From Bacteroidota bacterium (lineage in GTDB: Bacteria > Bacteroidota > Bacteroidia > Flavobacteriales > Weeksellaceae): a DNA stretch of 64,000 bases. Location: NCBI GenBank assembly GCA_023387375.1, contig JAEWIE010000019.1, positions 171,595 to 235,594 of the forward strand, written 5' to 3'. A program made the translations under genes and the position numbers. The notes beneath the pieces are model-generated. The model saw only the letters and a list, made by a program, of their open reading frames with translations, made no database searches and was not told where the DNA came from. The first letter of the stretch is position 1. Every line of letters starts with the position of its first letter. Below, one piece after another: positions 24,597 through 33,513 of this stretch.

Positions 24597-26675
24597 ATGT
24601 CGGCACCATTTAATCCACGAGATATCACCTGGCTTGCATTTAACGAAAGAGTCATGCAAGAAGCGAACGATCCAAGCGTACCCTTACCGTTACGAATTCG
24701 ATTTCTAGGAATCTTTTCAAACAACCTAGACGAATTTTTTCGCGTGCGTGTTGCCGGCTTGAAACGAGCCATGGATTTTAAGGATAAATTCATTTCGGAT
24801 TCTTTTTTCCAGCCTCCTTCCAAAATTCTTTCTAAAATCAATGAAATTGTAATTGATCAACAAAGAGCCTTTGATCGCACATGGGAAGAGATCCAAAAAG
24901 AAATGGCTGAGGAAGGAGTTTACATAAGGTCTCCCCATGAGCTCAGTAGGTCTCAGAAAGAATATGTAGCCGTCTATTTTGATAAAGAAGTGGAAAGCAA
25001 TGTAATTCCCATTCTGCTTAATGAAAACACGACGATGCCTTACTTACGCGATAAAAGCTTATACATCGGCATTGCAATGCGTAAGAAAAAACACCAATAC
25101 CATAGCAACTATGCTATTATTGAGGTGCCTTCTCGGATGCTAGGAAGATTTACGCTACTGCCTTCCAAAAAAGGACAACAAGATGTAATGCTGCTCGAGG
25201 ATGTAATCATTGCAAATCTCCCCCATATTTTCTCCTATTTTGGATTTGACGAATTTGAGGCGCACTGTTTTAAAGTGACGAAAGATGCCGAATTTGACTT
25301 GGACAATGACATCAGAACGACCTTAGCGGAGAAAATTGACAAAGCCGTGAAATCGAGACGAAAAGGAAAACCTACTCGTTTCGTGTTTGATAAAGATATG
25401 GATAAAGCTCTGCTAGAGTTTTTGATTCGAAAACTTCATTTGACCTCTAAAGACAGTATCATTCCAGGGCAAAAGATTCATAACTTTAAGCACTTCATGG
25501 ATTTCCCAGAGGTCTTTCCTGCAGTCAAGAATAACGAAGAGAGAACAAGCTTTACACATCCTGAATTCGCATTAGGACAAAGAGTCACGGAAGTGGTATT
25601 GAAAAAGGATATTCTTTTTACCTTTCCCTATCATAGCTTCACGCCGGTTATTGACCTTTTGCGAGAATCCGCGATGGACCCCCATGTTCAAACGATTCAA
25701 ATTACAGCCTATCGCCTTGCGACCAATTCCAAAATCGTCAACGCCCTTATAAATGCGGCGCGCAATGGTAAAAAAGTCACGGTTATGCTCGAACTTAGAG
25801 CTAGGTTCGATGAAGAAAACAACCTAAAATGGAAAGAACGGCTAGAATTAGAAGGCATTAAAGTGCTGCTTGGCATCCCAAATAAAAAAGTCCACGCAAA
25901 ATTATGCGTGATTAAAAAGCGTCTCAATAATAAGACCTATCAATATGGTTTTATTAGTACGGGAAATCTGCATGAGAAGACAGCTAAAATCTATTCAGAC
26001 AACCTTTTAATGACCTCAGATCGAACAATAATGGCCGACATCAACAAGGTTTTCGAAGTGTTAAAGAAGCCGAATTCTGATTTAGAGTCTACTCTAAAAA
26101 CGTGCAAAAAATTACTCGTTTGCCCTAAATACATGCGTGAAAAAATAGAATGGCATATTGAGCGCGAAATAGCAGAGGCAAAAGCAGGACGTAAGGCCCT
26201 CATCATTGTGAAGGTCAACTCACTAAGCGACCGAGAAATCATACAGTATCTTTACGCTGCTGCAAAAGTAGGCGTGGTAATAAAGCTGATTGTCAGAGGA
26301 ATTTACTGCCCTGTTAATCAAAAAGATTTTGCGAGGCCTATTGAAGCCATAAGTATCGTTGACGAATACCTTGAGCATTCTCGTCTCATGTATTTTTACA
26401 ACAAAGGATCGGAGGACGTATACCTCTCCTCAGCCGATTGGATGACAAGAAACCTCGATTATCGAATTGAAGCCGCTGTTCCCATTAAGGACAAAGCTCT
26501 AAAACAAGAAATCAAAGACATCTTGCAAATTCAGCTTAAAGACAATGTCAAAAGCAGAATTTTAGACAACAAATTAAAAAACAAATACAAAAAATCAAAC
26601 GAAAACCCCTTTCGTTCCCAAATTGAAATTTATAAGTACCTTAAAGCCAAACTACCAAACAGTCCCCACTCGTAA
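24597..26675 (+). CDS. ppk1: Polyphosphate kinase 1
   Basis: This 692-residue membrane-associated enzyme makes polyphosphate from ATP, reversibly. The N-terminal domain shows WLAFNERVMQEA and the strongly conserved FLGIFSNNLDEFFRVRVAG, and the catalytic part contains H433 in NKKVHAKLCVI, the phosphorylated histidine, followed by STGNLHEKTAKIYSD and SSADWMTRNLDYRIE near the end. Length is standard. An exopolyphosphatase gene follows on the same strand after 80 bases, a usual pairing for polyphosphate turnover. A Crp/Fnr gene is divergent upstream. Confidence 0.97.
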   Translation: MSAPFNPRDITWLAFNERVMQEANDPSVPLPLRIRFLGIFSNNLDEFFRVRVAGLKRAMDFKDKFISDSFFQPPSKILSKINEIVIDQQRAFDRTWEEIQKEMAEEGVYIRSPHELSRSQKEYVAVYFDKEVESNVIPILLNENTTMPYLRDKSLYIGIAMRKKKHQYHSNYAIIEVPSRMLGRFTLLPSKKGQQDVMLLEDVIIANLPHIFSYFGFDEFEAHCFKVTKDAEFDLDNDIRTTLAEKIDKAVKSRRKGKPTRFVFDKDMDKALLEFLIRKLHLTSKDSIIPGQKIHNFKHFMDFPEVFPAVKNNEERTSFTHPEFALGQRVTEVVLKKDILFTFPYHSFTPVIDLLRESAMDPHVQTIQITAYRLATNSKIVNALINAARNGKKVTVMLELRARFDEENNLKWKERLELEGIKVLLGIPNKKVHAKLCVIKKRLNNKTYQYGFISTGNLHEKTAKIYSDNLLMTSDRTIMADINKVFEVLKKPNSDLESTLKTCKKLLVCPKYMREKIEWHIEREIAEAKAGRKALIIVKVNSLSDREIIQYLYAAAKVGVVIKLIVRGIYCPVNQKDFARPIEAISIVDEYLEHSRLMYFYNKGSEDVYLSSADWMTRNLDYRIEAAVPIKDKALKQEIKDILQIQLKDNVKSRILDNKLKNKYKKSNENPFRSQIEIYKYLKAKLPNSPHS

Positions 26676-26730
26676 TAAGTAAGCCTAGACTTGTTTCTCA
26701 TTAGAAAAGAAGTCCTAAACACAAATTCTC

Positions 26731-26738
26731 TAATTTTG
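26731..26738 (+). promoter_or_regulatory. Probable -7 element (TAATTTTG) for the exopolyphosphatase gene
   Basis: A TAnnTTTG match 17 bases before ATG 26756, so the gene may be transcribed apart from ppk1. Confidence 0.45.
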
Positions 26739-26755
26739 TATTAAATCCAGACCCC

Positions 26756-27649
26756 ATGAAGATCGCCGCTATAGACATCGGAAGTAATGCCGCTAGACTA
26801 TTAATAAACGAAGTAATTCCTACAAAAGAAAAAGGCAAAGCACAATATGTAAAACTAAATCTACTGCGTATTCCTCTTCGTCTGGGAATGGATGTGTTCT
26901 CTTATGGCGAAATTCGTGAAGAGCGTGAAAATATGATTTTAAACTGTATGAAGATATTCTCGCAGTTAATGAAAATGTACGGCGTGGAGTATTCTAGGGC
27001 TTGTGCCACGAGCGCAATGCGCGATGCGCGCAACGGCAAGCAAATCATTGAAAAAGTGAAGCAATCCTCTGGCATTGGAATCGAAATTATTTCTGGAGAC
27101 GAGGAAGCAAGCTTAATCTATGCAAACCATATCGCAGAAACCCTAGACAAAGATTTTGGCTATTTATACATTGACGTAGGAGGAGGTTCCACAGAACTCA
27201 TGTATTTTGAAAACGAAAAGCTTCTTTACAAGCGTTCTTTTAATATCGGAACCATCCGACTTCTAAACGGTCTTGTGGAAAAAACCCAGTGGGAGGAACT
27301 AAAAACGGCCATTAAAACAAACATCCTGACAGACAAGCCAAGAGTAGCTATTGGATCTGGAGGAAATATCAATAAACTCTTCTCTCTTAGTAAAACCAAA
27401 GACTCAAAACCACTTTCCGCTCATACTCTTAAAAAATACTACAAGGAGCTCTCTGCTCTCTCTGTGCAAGAACGAATGACGCGCTACAATATTCGCGAAG
27501 ACCGAGCTGATGTTCTCGTACCCGCTTTAGAAATATTCAATAAAGTAATGAATTGGAGTCAGATCAAAAAAATATATGTCCCTAAGATTTCCGTAGCGGA
27601 TGGACTAATTCATAGTATTTATGAAAATCTGGAGTCTGAGAAGAAATAG
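26756..27649 (+). CDS. ppx: Ppx/GppA-type exopolyphosphatase
   Basis: This 297-residue ASKHA-fold hydrolase begins IAAIDIGSNAARLLI and has the second phosphate loop YIDVGGGSTELMYF at about 138-151 and ATSAMRDARN before it. It is the short form (about 300 residues), without the HD domain of E. coli Ppx. Enzymes of this group release phosphate from polyphosphate or hydrolyse pppGpp. The neighbouring ppk1 supports polyphosphate as the substrate. It ends before a small membrane protein gene. Confidence 0.93.
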   Translation: MKIAAIDIGSNAARLLINEVIPTKEKGKAQYVKLNLLRIPLRLGMDVFSYGEIREERENMILNCMKIFSQLMKMYGVEYSRACATSAMRDARNGKQIIEKVKQSSGIGIEIISGDEEASLIYANHIAETLDKDFGYLYIDVGGGSTELMYFENEKLLYKRSFNIGTIRLLNGLVEKTQWEELKTAIKTNILTDKPRVAIGSGGNINKLFSLSKTKDSKPLSAHTLKKYYKELSALSVQERMTRYNIREDRADVLVPALEIFNKVMNWSQIKKIYVPKISVADGLIHSIYENLESEKK

Positions 27650-27705
27650 CTAACTTTAAGCTCACTGCAAAAATAATAACCTAATCGAAGTAAATAATAA
27701 TTCCC

Positions 27706-28101
27706 ATGAAGAAAACACCTTTATCAACCCTTATATTACCTGGTATACTTGCCGTTGTACTACTCCTCGCAATTCTTTGGGCCTTTCCGATGTACAGAGT
27801 CTGGTCTCAAGAAATGGCTGGAAAAGCAGAATTTGCAAAAGCAGAGCAAAATCGACGAATTAAAATTGAAGAGGCAAAAGCGAATCTTGAAGCTGAAAAA
27901 CTAAATGCGCAAGCGGAAGTCGAACGAGCCAAAGGTGCCGCTGCGGCAATCAAAATCGAAAACGGTTCCTTGTCAGACAAATACATTCAGTACCTATGGG
28001 TTCGCCAACAAAACAATCTCAATGACAAAACAGTCATTTACATCCCAACAGAAGGGAACTTACCTCTTCTCGAAGCAAATCGAAATGCGGCTCAAAAATA
28101 A
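27706..28101 (+). CDS. Small membrane protein resembling the tail of SPFH (stomatin/prohibitin) proteins
   Basis: This 131-residue protein has one membrane segment (about 9-29), then an alanine/glutamate/lysine-rich helical stretch (about 38-80, EEAKANLEAEKLNAQAEVERAKGAAAA-like) that predicts as a coiled coil, and then NGSLSDKYIQYLWVRQQNNLNDKTVIYIPTEG, which resembles the end of SPFH proteins (Y-W-L, then K-iyiP-g). It has no SPFH core domain itself. It may be a reduced relative or a membrane scaffold. It follows ppx on the same strand after 56 bases. Function unknown. Confidence 0.7.
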   Translation: MKKTPLSTLILPGILAVVLLLAILWAFPMYRVWSQEMAGKAEFAKAEQNRRIKIEEAKANLEAEKLNAQAEVERAKGAAAAIKIENGSLSDKYIQYLWVRQQNNLNDKTVIYIPTEGNLPLLEANRNAAQK

Positions 28102-28113
28102 CCAAAAAACAAA

Positions 28114-28146
28114 CAGAGCTGCAAGCGAATAACGCTTACAGCTCTG
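28114..28146. terminator. Bidirectional terminator
   Basis: Hairpin CAGAGCTG-c-AAGCG / CGCTT-a-CAGCTCTG between convergent genes; A/T-rich on both sides. Confidence 0.8.
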
Positions 28147-28167
28147 CTTACTAAATTATTTTAAGTA

Positions 28168-28419
28168 TTAGTCCGCTACATTCACGACCTCCTTAATTTC
28201 TGGGGCAAATTGCTTAATTGTATTTTCTACCCCGAGCTTCATAGTCGAAAAGCTCATCGGACAACCGTTGCAGTTCCCATGCAATTTTACAATCACTTTA
28301 TCGCCTTCAACATCGATAAGTTCAATATCTCCTCCGTCTCCATTAAGAAACGGACGAATGCTTTCCAGTGCTTCTAGCACTTTGGTCACTGTTTGTTCAT
28401 GAACTCCATTTTCTTTCAT
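28168..28419 (-). CDS. NifU-like C-terminal domain Fe-S scaffold (NfuA type)
   Basis: This 83-residue protein is a single NifU C-terminal domain: RPFLNGDGGDIELIDVEGDKV and NCNGCPMSFSTMKLGVE with the cluster-binding CxxC (Cys50, Cys53). Such proteins carry and deliver [4Fe-4S] clusters to client enzymes. It lies 10 bases downstream of the Mrp ATPase gene on the same strand, so both are one unit for Fe-S cluster delivery. Confidence 0.93.
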   Translation of the reverse strand: MKENGVHEQTVTKVLEALESIRPFLNGDGGDIELIDVEGDKVIVKLHGNCNGCPMSFSTMKLGVENTIKQFAPEIKEVVNVAD

Positions 28420-28429
28420 TGTGTCTGTT

Positions 28430-29533
28430 TTATTTTTTTGGTGAGCACCCAGCCATGGTGGTGATTTTCACTGCTTCTGTAGGAGGCAAATGTTTATTAC
28501 GCTCCACTAAACTCTCAACCATAGCTTGTGCGGTTTTAATGTAAACCTCTTCTATTTTTGAGCCTTCTTGCAGCGCCGCAGGTCTTCCTACGTCACCGGC
28601 TTCTCTAATACTCTGAATCAAAGGAATTTCCCCTAAAATTGGAATATTTAAATCTTGCGCCAAATACTGTGCTCCTTGATTTCCAAAAATATAGTATTTG
28701 TTGTCTGGTAATTCTTCCGGTGTAAAGTAAGACATATTTTCAATCAAACCAAGCACTGGAATATTGATACTATCCATCGTAAACATTGCGATTCCCTTTC
28801 TAACGTCTGCAAGAGCTACATGTTGAGGGGTACTTACAATCACAGCGCCCGTCACTGGAACTTCTTGAATGATAGAAAGGTGAATGTCACCCGTTCCTGG
28901 AGGAAGGTCAACCAAAAGGAAATCCAGTTCTCCCCAATGGGCATCCCGAATCATTTGATTTAAGGCTTTTGAAGCCATTGGACCTCTCCATACCACCGCT
29001 TGATTAGCTCCTGAAAAATAGCCAATGGAAAGCATTTTTACGCCATAATTTTCCACAGGCTTCATTAGGTTCTTCCCATTTACCTCCACAGAAATCGGCT
29101 TTTGCCCCTCTGTATCAAGCATTGTAGGAACAGAAGGACCGTAGATATCGGCGTCTAGCAAACCTACTTTAAAGCCCATTTTAGCTAACGTAACCGCTAA
29201 ATTGGCTGCCACTGTAGATTTCCCTACTCCCCCTTTTCCTGAAGCAATAGCAATAATATTTTGAATACCTGGAATCGATTTCCCCTTAATCTGATTTTGT
29301 TGAACTTCAGAAGGCTCTGGCGACGAAATCTTTAAATTTAACACAAGATTTTCACCAAATTGAGAAGCAAAGGCCTGCTTCATGGCAACTTCTAATTTTT
29401 TCTTTTCATGCATTGCAGGAGAATGTGCTTTCATGTCGATATAGACATCGTCTCCCATCACTTGCAAATTGGTCACTAAATCATCAACTTCAATCTCTTT
29501 GAGGAAGTCTTGAACTTGTATTTTTGTTGGCAT
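28430..29533 (-). CDS. Mrp/ApbC family ATP-dependent Fe-S carrier
   Basis: This 367-residue P-loop protein has an N-terminal DUF59 (MIP18-like) domain (about 1-75), then the deviant Walker A GKGGVGKST, DADIYGPSVPTML and LLVDLPPGTGDIHLS. It belongs to the Mrp/NBP35 scaffold ATPases that pass Fe-S clusters to apoproteins. The CxxC found in E. coli Mrp (in ENMS-CxxC) is replaced here by ENMSYFTPEELPDNKYYIF, so cluster binding must be different; the only late cysteine is in AGCSPKK at the end. ATG 29533 is preferred over 29554. It overlaps functionally with the NifU gene just downstream. Confidence 0.92.
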   Translation of the reverse strand: MPTKIQVQDFLKEIEVDDLVTNLQVMGDDVYIDMKAHSPAMHEKKKLEVAMKQAFASQFGENLVLNLKISSPEPSEVQQNQIKGKSIPGIQNIIAIASGKGGVGKSTVAANLAVTLAKMGFKVGLLDADIYGPSVPTMLDTEGQKPISVEVNGKNLMKPVENYGVKMLSIGYFSGANQAVVWRGPMASKALNQMIRDAHWGELDFLLVDLPPGTGDIHLSIIQEVPVTGAVIVSTPQHVALADVRKGIAMFTMDSINIPVLGLIENMSYFTPEELPDNKYYIFGNQGAQYLAQDLNIPILGEIPLIQSIREAGDVGRPAALQEGSKIEEVYIKTAQAMVESLVERNKHLPPTEAVKITTMAGCSPKK

Positions 29534-29610
29534 AATTTCACTTTCTAATACCACAAAATTACGGAATTTAATCTACAATTTAGAATCCGTATAATTAAGG
29601 GAGGCTGATA

Positions 29611-30927
29611 TCAATCATGTCGCCTCTCAGAGCTCACTTTTTGGTTCTTACCACGGATTAATAGAGCAATTAAAAATGCGACAAAAGAAGGAATTACCCA
29701 CTCTAAACTATGCTCATACAGAGGAAGAGAGGATCTAAACGATTCGATGGACGTTGAAAACACTCCAAAGTGCTCAAGCACGGCCAGCAAAGCCAAAATT
29801 GTGGAGACTGCGATAGCAATTAGATAAGGTAATTTTGAGAAAACAAATTTTCCAAATAGCAATAGAGTCAAAATAAGTGTAAATGTGATTGGATAAACAA
29901 ACCCTAGAATCACGACGGCATATTCAATAATTTCATCCACACCTTGCACAGAAAAGAAAGCAGAGACTAAACAAGTTGTGAGTACTCCTATCCAATAGGG
30001 AATTTTGCCTTTGCTGAATTCTTCGGCAAAACTTCCCATTGCAGAACTAAGCGCTATCGCCGTCGTAAGACACGCAAAGGCCACGGCAATCGAAATTACA
30101 TAGGTGCCGCTAGAACCTAATAAATCGCTTGAAATTTGCAATAAAAGTTCCGTTCTTGAAAGATTCTCAGAAAGTGAAATTCCCGAATGGGCGCCTAAAA
30201 AAATGAGGCCACCATAAATAAACAGAAGAGCAAGCATGGAAATAAGACCCGCACTAAGCGTCACACGAAATTTCGAAATCGGCGTATCAAATCCTTTCTG
30301 CTTTGCAGCTGCAATTATAATCCCTGCAAAGATCACGGAGGCGAGGACATCTAAGGTTTGATACCCCTCATGAAAAGCAGAGACGAACGATTTGGTTTGG
30401 CTAACCTGCGTTTCGACACTTGAAGCAAACGGACTCACCATCCCTACAATCACCAAAAGACCTAAACTAAGAATGAGGAGTGGCGTTAGCACGTTTCCTA
30501 TAATGTCCACAATTTTTGATTTCGAAGCCGAAAAGAAATATACAATTGCAAAAAACAAAACCGCGAAAACATACTTATTGAATCCAGGCACTATCGGAAG
30601 AATACCGACTTCAAATGTAGTAGCGCCTGTTCTAGGAATCGCAACGAGCGGCCCAATACACAGCATGATTAAAAGTCCAAGTACACTGACAACCACAGGA
30701 TGAATTCTTCGGCCAAGATCCACAAAATTATTTCCATAGAGTACAACCGTAAGTACCCCTAAGAAGGGAGCAATAATTCCGGTGCTAAAAAATCCCGCAA
30801 TCGCCATGGGCCATTCTTGCCCAGATTGAAGTCCAATAAAAGGCGGGAGAATTAAATTTCCCGCCCCAAAAAACATTGCAAAAAGCGCAAACCCTAGGGT
30901 TATGGAAGCGCCAAAGTATTTCTTCAT
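29611..30927 (-). CDS. brnQ: Branched-chain amino acid transporter, BrnQ/LivCS family
   Basis: This 438-residue protein has about 12 membrane helices and the BrnQ beginning: GFALFAMFFGAGNLILPPFIGLQSG. BrnQ proteins take up Leu, Ile and Val with Na+ or H+. The length matches. It is followed upstream (38 bases) by a dicarboxylate/amino acid:cation symporter gene on the same strand, so two transport genes may be one unit. There is no specific regulatory site visible. Confidence 0.93.
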   Translation of the reverse strand: MKKYFGASITLGFALFAMFFGAGNLILPPFIGLQSGQEWPMAIAGFFSTGIIAPFLGVLTVVLYGNNFVDLGRRIHPVVVSVLGLLIMLCIGPLVAIPRTGATTFEVGILPIVPGFNKYVFAVLFFAIVYFFSASKSKIVDIIGNVLTPLLILSLGLLVIVGMVSPFASSVETQVSQTKSFVSAFHEGYQTLDVLASVIFAGIIIAAAKQKGFDTPISKFRVTLSAGLISMLALLFIYGGLIFLGAHSGISLSENLSRTELLLQISSDLLGSSGTYVISIAVAFACLTTAIALSSAMGSFAEEFSKGKIPYWIGVLTTCLVSAFFSVQGVDEIIEYAVVILGFVYPITFTLILTLLLFGKFVFSKLPYLIAIAVSTILALLAVLEHFGVFSTSIESFRSSLPLYEHSLEWVIPSFVAFLIALLIRGKNQKVSSERRHD

Positions 30928-30965
30928 TTCCTTTCTTCGTTTCTTACGTATTCTTAAATCTTTAT

Positions 30966-32216
30966 TTAAAGATCTCCTCCATGGTTTTCAAGCTGTCCTT
31001 CCCACTTCGATACGGCTGATGTAGAAAGTGCATTTCCAAGGACATTGGTCATACTTCTTCCCATATCACAAAAATGGTCAATCGGCAGAATTAAAGCGAT
31101 TCCTTCTGGCGGGATTCCAAACATCGAACAAGTGGCCACGATAATTACAAGACTCGCTCTTGGAACGCCTGCGATTCCTTTGGAAGTAAGCATCAGCACT
31201 AGAAGCATTATGATTTGTTCTCCTAGCGTCATGTCAATTCCATAAATCTGTGCGATAAATATTGAAGCAAATGTCATGTACATCATACTCCCATCCAAAT
31301 TAAAGGAGTACCCGAGAGGCAAGGTAAATGACACAATTCGATTGTTACATCCAAAACGTTCAAGCTCTTCCACTAACTTTGGAAACACAGCCTCTGAGCT
31401 CGTGGTTGAAAAAGCAATCAATAAAGGTTCTTTGATACGGCGAAGTAGTTCAAAGAGTCGATTCCCTAATATCATATATCCGACAATGCATAGCACAAGC
31501 CACAGAACAAGCAAGGCTAAGAAGAAATCTCTAAGGTACACTGCGTAGACCGTGAAAATGTCAAACCCTTTTGTAGCTACAATGGCCGCAATGGCACCGA
31601 AAACCCCAAGAGGAGCCATCCACATAATGTACCCAACCATTTTAAGTACCGCATTGGCAATCACGTTAAGTCCATTGACGATTGGTTTTGTATAGGCTTC
31701 TCCCATATTGGCAAGTGCAATACCAAACATCACCGAAAAAACAACAATTTGAAGCACCTCATTAGTGGCAAAGGCTTCAAATAAACTTTTCGGAACTACA
31801 TGGTTCACAAAATCCGCCATGCTAAAACTTTTGGTCGTACTGATAAGCTCTCCTGCTGAGGAAGTATCGGTTAAATCAAGTTCAATGACATTTCCAGGTG
31901 CAAGCCAGTTCACAAAGACAAGTCCAATAACTAGGGATACTAATGAAGCTGTTATAAACCATAGCATGGCTTTGGTTCCTACCCGACCTATCATTTTCAT
32001 ATCACTCATCTTTGCAATTCCTACCACAAGGGTTGTAAATACTAAGGGGGCAATAATCATCTGCACCAAACGAATGAAAATGGTGCCTAAGAGTTTAATA
32101 TTGTCAGAAAATCCGTCGGCGTTTTCTGGATAACGAAAATGCACGATTGCGCCCGCCACAACCCCTAAAATAAGGGCAATGATAATGGCAAAAAAGAGTT
32201 TATTTTGTCCTTTCAT
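30966..32216 (-). CDS. Dicarboxylate/amino acid:cation symporter (GltP/DctA family)
   Basis: This 416-residue protein has the family's eight helices and two hairpin loops, with the serine-rich AFSTTSSEAVFPKL (HP1) and PLGYSFNLDGSMMYMTFASIFIAQ (helix 7, NLDGS in place of NMDGT). SKGIAGVPRASLV matches HP2. It carries glutamate, aspartate or C4-dicarboxylates with protons or sodium; the exact substrate cannot be read. The frame can begin with TTG at 32231, but ATG 32216 (MKGQNKLFF) is more natural and lies 22 bases from a TATATTTG element at 32239-32246. Confidence 0.92.
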   Translation of the reverse strand: MKGQNKLFFAIIIALILGVVAGAIVHFRYPENADGFSDNIKLLGTIFIRLVQMIIAPLVFTTLVVGIAKMSDMKMIGRVGTKAMLWFITASLVSLVIGLVFVNWLAPGNVIELDLTDTSSAGELISTTKSFSMADFVNHVVPKSLFEAFATNEVLQIVVFSVMFGIALANMGEAYTKPIVNGLNVIANAVLKMVGYIMWMAPLGVFGAIAAIVATKGFDIFTVYAVYLRDFFLALLVLWLVLCIVGYMILGNRLFELLRRIKEPLLIAFSTTSSEAVFPKLVEELERFGCNNRIVSFTLPLGYSFNLDGSMMYMTFASIFIAQIYGIDMTLGEQIIMLLVLMLTSKGIAGVPRASLVIIVATCSMFGIPPEGIALILPIDHFCDMGRSMTNVLGNALSTSAVSKWEGQLENHGGDL

Positions 32217-32238
32217 AGGTTTATTTTTCAAAGATTTA

Positions 32239-32246
32239 CAAATATA
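32239..32246 (-). promoter_or_regulatory. Probable -7 element (TATATTTG) for the symporter
   Basis: A TAnnTTTG match on the minus strand, 22 bases before ATG 32216; it makes the TTG start at 32231 unlikely as this would be almost leaderless. Confidence 0.45.
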
Positions 32247-32348
32247 GTTTTTTTTACTAAACTTGCATCCTATGAGAGTTTAACGCAATTTACGCCCCTT
32301 GAAAACGACCAAGAACCTGAGGACCACCTTGTTAATTGCAAAATAAAA

Positions 32349-32376
32349 AATTCCTCTTTTTATCAAAAGAGGAATT
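32349..32376 (-). terminator. Terminator after the BON-domain pair
   Basis: Arms AATTCCTCTTTT and AAAAGAGGAATT with TATC loop; T run on the minus strand. Confidence 0.85.
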
Positions 32377-32398
32377 AAAAAATCGATTTGAAATATAT

Positions 32399-32818
32399 TT
32401 AGGCTTTCAAATAACGTGCATAGGCATAGCCTTCGACGCCTGCAGAAGTTCTAATTTTCCACCAATCGTCTGAGCTCTGTTCAACCAAGGTAACAAGTTC
32501 TCCTTTCGCCGCTTTTCCTACCACAGCAGCATCTGTGGACGGCTTCTGTCTTACATTCAGATTAGATTCTTCCGTTGCAACGGTAAGATTAACCCCTGCA
32601 CTTAGTCCAGAGACTTGTACGTCAATGTTTATGTCAGACGCTGTGTACGAAGGATCGATTACGCCTAAAGCGTTCCACACTTCGTCTTTGACTCCCGTGT
32701 CCGCTGCAGTTCCGCTGATATATAAAATGCCATTTTGTTCTTGCACTTGTAAATTGGAAACACCTGCCGTTTGAGCAGCGGAAACGACGGTGGCATATTT
32801 GTCTTGTAATGTACTCAT
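32399..32818 (-). CDS. BON-like plus bacterial SH3 domain protein
   Basis: This 139-residue protein has no signal peptide. Its N-terminal part (about 5-70) resembles a BON/LysM-BON module (VQEQNGILYISGTAADTGVKDEVWNAL) and the C-terminal part (about 78-138) is an SH3b domain (SNLNVRQKPSTDAAVVGKAAKGELVTLVEQSSDDWWKIRTS..EGYAYARYL). It follows the BON lipoprotein gene by eight bases, so the two are co-expressed. A link to the envelope or stress is plausible, as in YgaU/OsmY proteins, but the SH3b ligand is unknown and the absence of a signal peptide is odd for such a domain. Confidence 0.8.
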   Translation of the reverse strand: MSTLQDKYATVVSAAQTAGVSNLQVQEQNGILYISGTAADTGVKDEVWNALGVIDPSYTASDINIDVQVSGLSAGVNLTVATEESNLNVRQKPSTDAAVVGKAAKGELVTLVEQSSDDWWKIRTSAGVEGYAYARYLKA

Positions 32819-32826
32819 AGTCTACT

Positions 32827-33297
32827 CTATTTTACGGTTAAATTATTGTTATAGGCGCCAATATTTAAAGCGTCAACTGATTCTTTAATCTTTCTTGCTT
32901 GCGAGGAAGAAACTTGACCGGAAAGCGTAAGCTGTCCATTTACAACTTCAACCGTTACAGATGGGAAATCCTTTGTCGCATCTTGCACTTTTTGAAGAAC
33001 GGCAGGATCCACTGCGTTTACAACCACTGGAGGGGTTACCACAGCCATATCCATTACGTCTTTAACACCAGGAATTGCTTTTAACGATGCGATCATTGCA
33101 TCCTTTGATTCTTGGTCGGCAAAAGATCCTCCTAAATGAGCGACACCGTCATTCACTTGAACCGTGGCTGTAGGATTGGCTGAAACAACCGTAGTTGCTT
33201 GAGTTTGAAGTTCTTGATCTGATACTTTCTTTTTACAAGAAATGGAAGCCATGGATACACAAATCGCAAGGGCGGCCATTGCAAAAGTCTTTTTCAT
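32827..33297 (-). CDS. Double BON-domain lipoprotein (OsmY-like)
   Basis: This 156-residue protein has a lipoprotein signal (Cys21, SMASISCKKK) and two BON domains, about 28-85 (ATVQVNDGVAHLGGSFADQESKDAMIASLKAIPGVKDV) and 97-155 (VTVEVVNGQLTLSGQVSSSQARKIKESVDAL), joined by a short Pro/Val linker. BON proteins bind membranes and often respond to osmotic or envelope stress. A TACTTTTG promoter element lies 23 bases upstream, and the SH3b gene follows after eight bases, then a terminator, so the two form a complete operon. Confidence 0.87.
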   Translation of the reverse strand: MKKTFAMAALAICVSMASISCKKKVSDQELQTQATTVVSANPTATVQVNDGVAHLGGSFADQESKDAMIASLKAIPGVKDVMDMAVVTPPVVVNAVDPAVLQKVQDATKDFPSVTVEVVNGQLTLSGQVSSSQARKIKESVDALNIGAYNNNLTVK

Positions 33298-33320
33298 AGT
33301 AGTATTGATTTAATGTTACT

Positions 33321-33328
33321 CAAAAGTA
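33321..33328 (-). promoter_or_regulatory. Probable -7 element (TACTTTTG) for the BON operon
   Basis: TAnnTTTG match on the minus strand, 23 bases before ATG 33297. Confidence 0.5.
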
Positions 33329-33457
33329 AACAATAAATACTGTGCCGAATGTCTCTTTTCTATTAAACTTTTCTTAAATCTTTTTCTACCAACAATCTTC
33401 TTCGAGCTAATTTTTCGACGGACTACCGCCATTTCCCATTGCGTATTTAAACTAAAA

Positions 33458-33492
33458 AAAGCCCCTTAGAACTAAAATCTCTACGGGGCTTT
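33458..33492 (-). terminator. Terminator after speB
   Basis: Arms AAAGCCCC and GGGGCTTT around an 19-base interior; T run follows on the minus strand. Confidence 0.78.
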
Positions 33493-33513
33493 AATTGATT
33501 TTGCGAAATCTGC

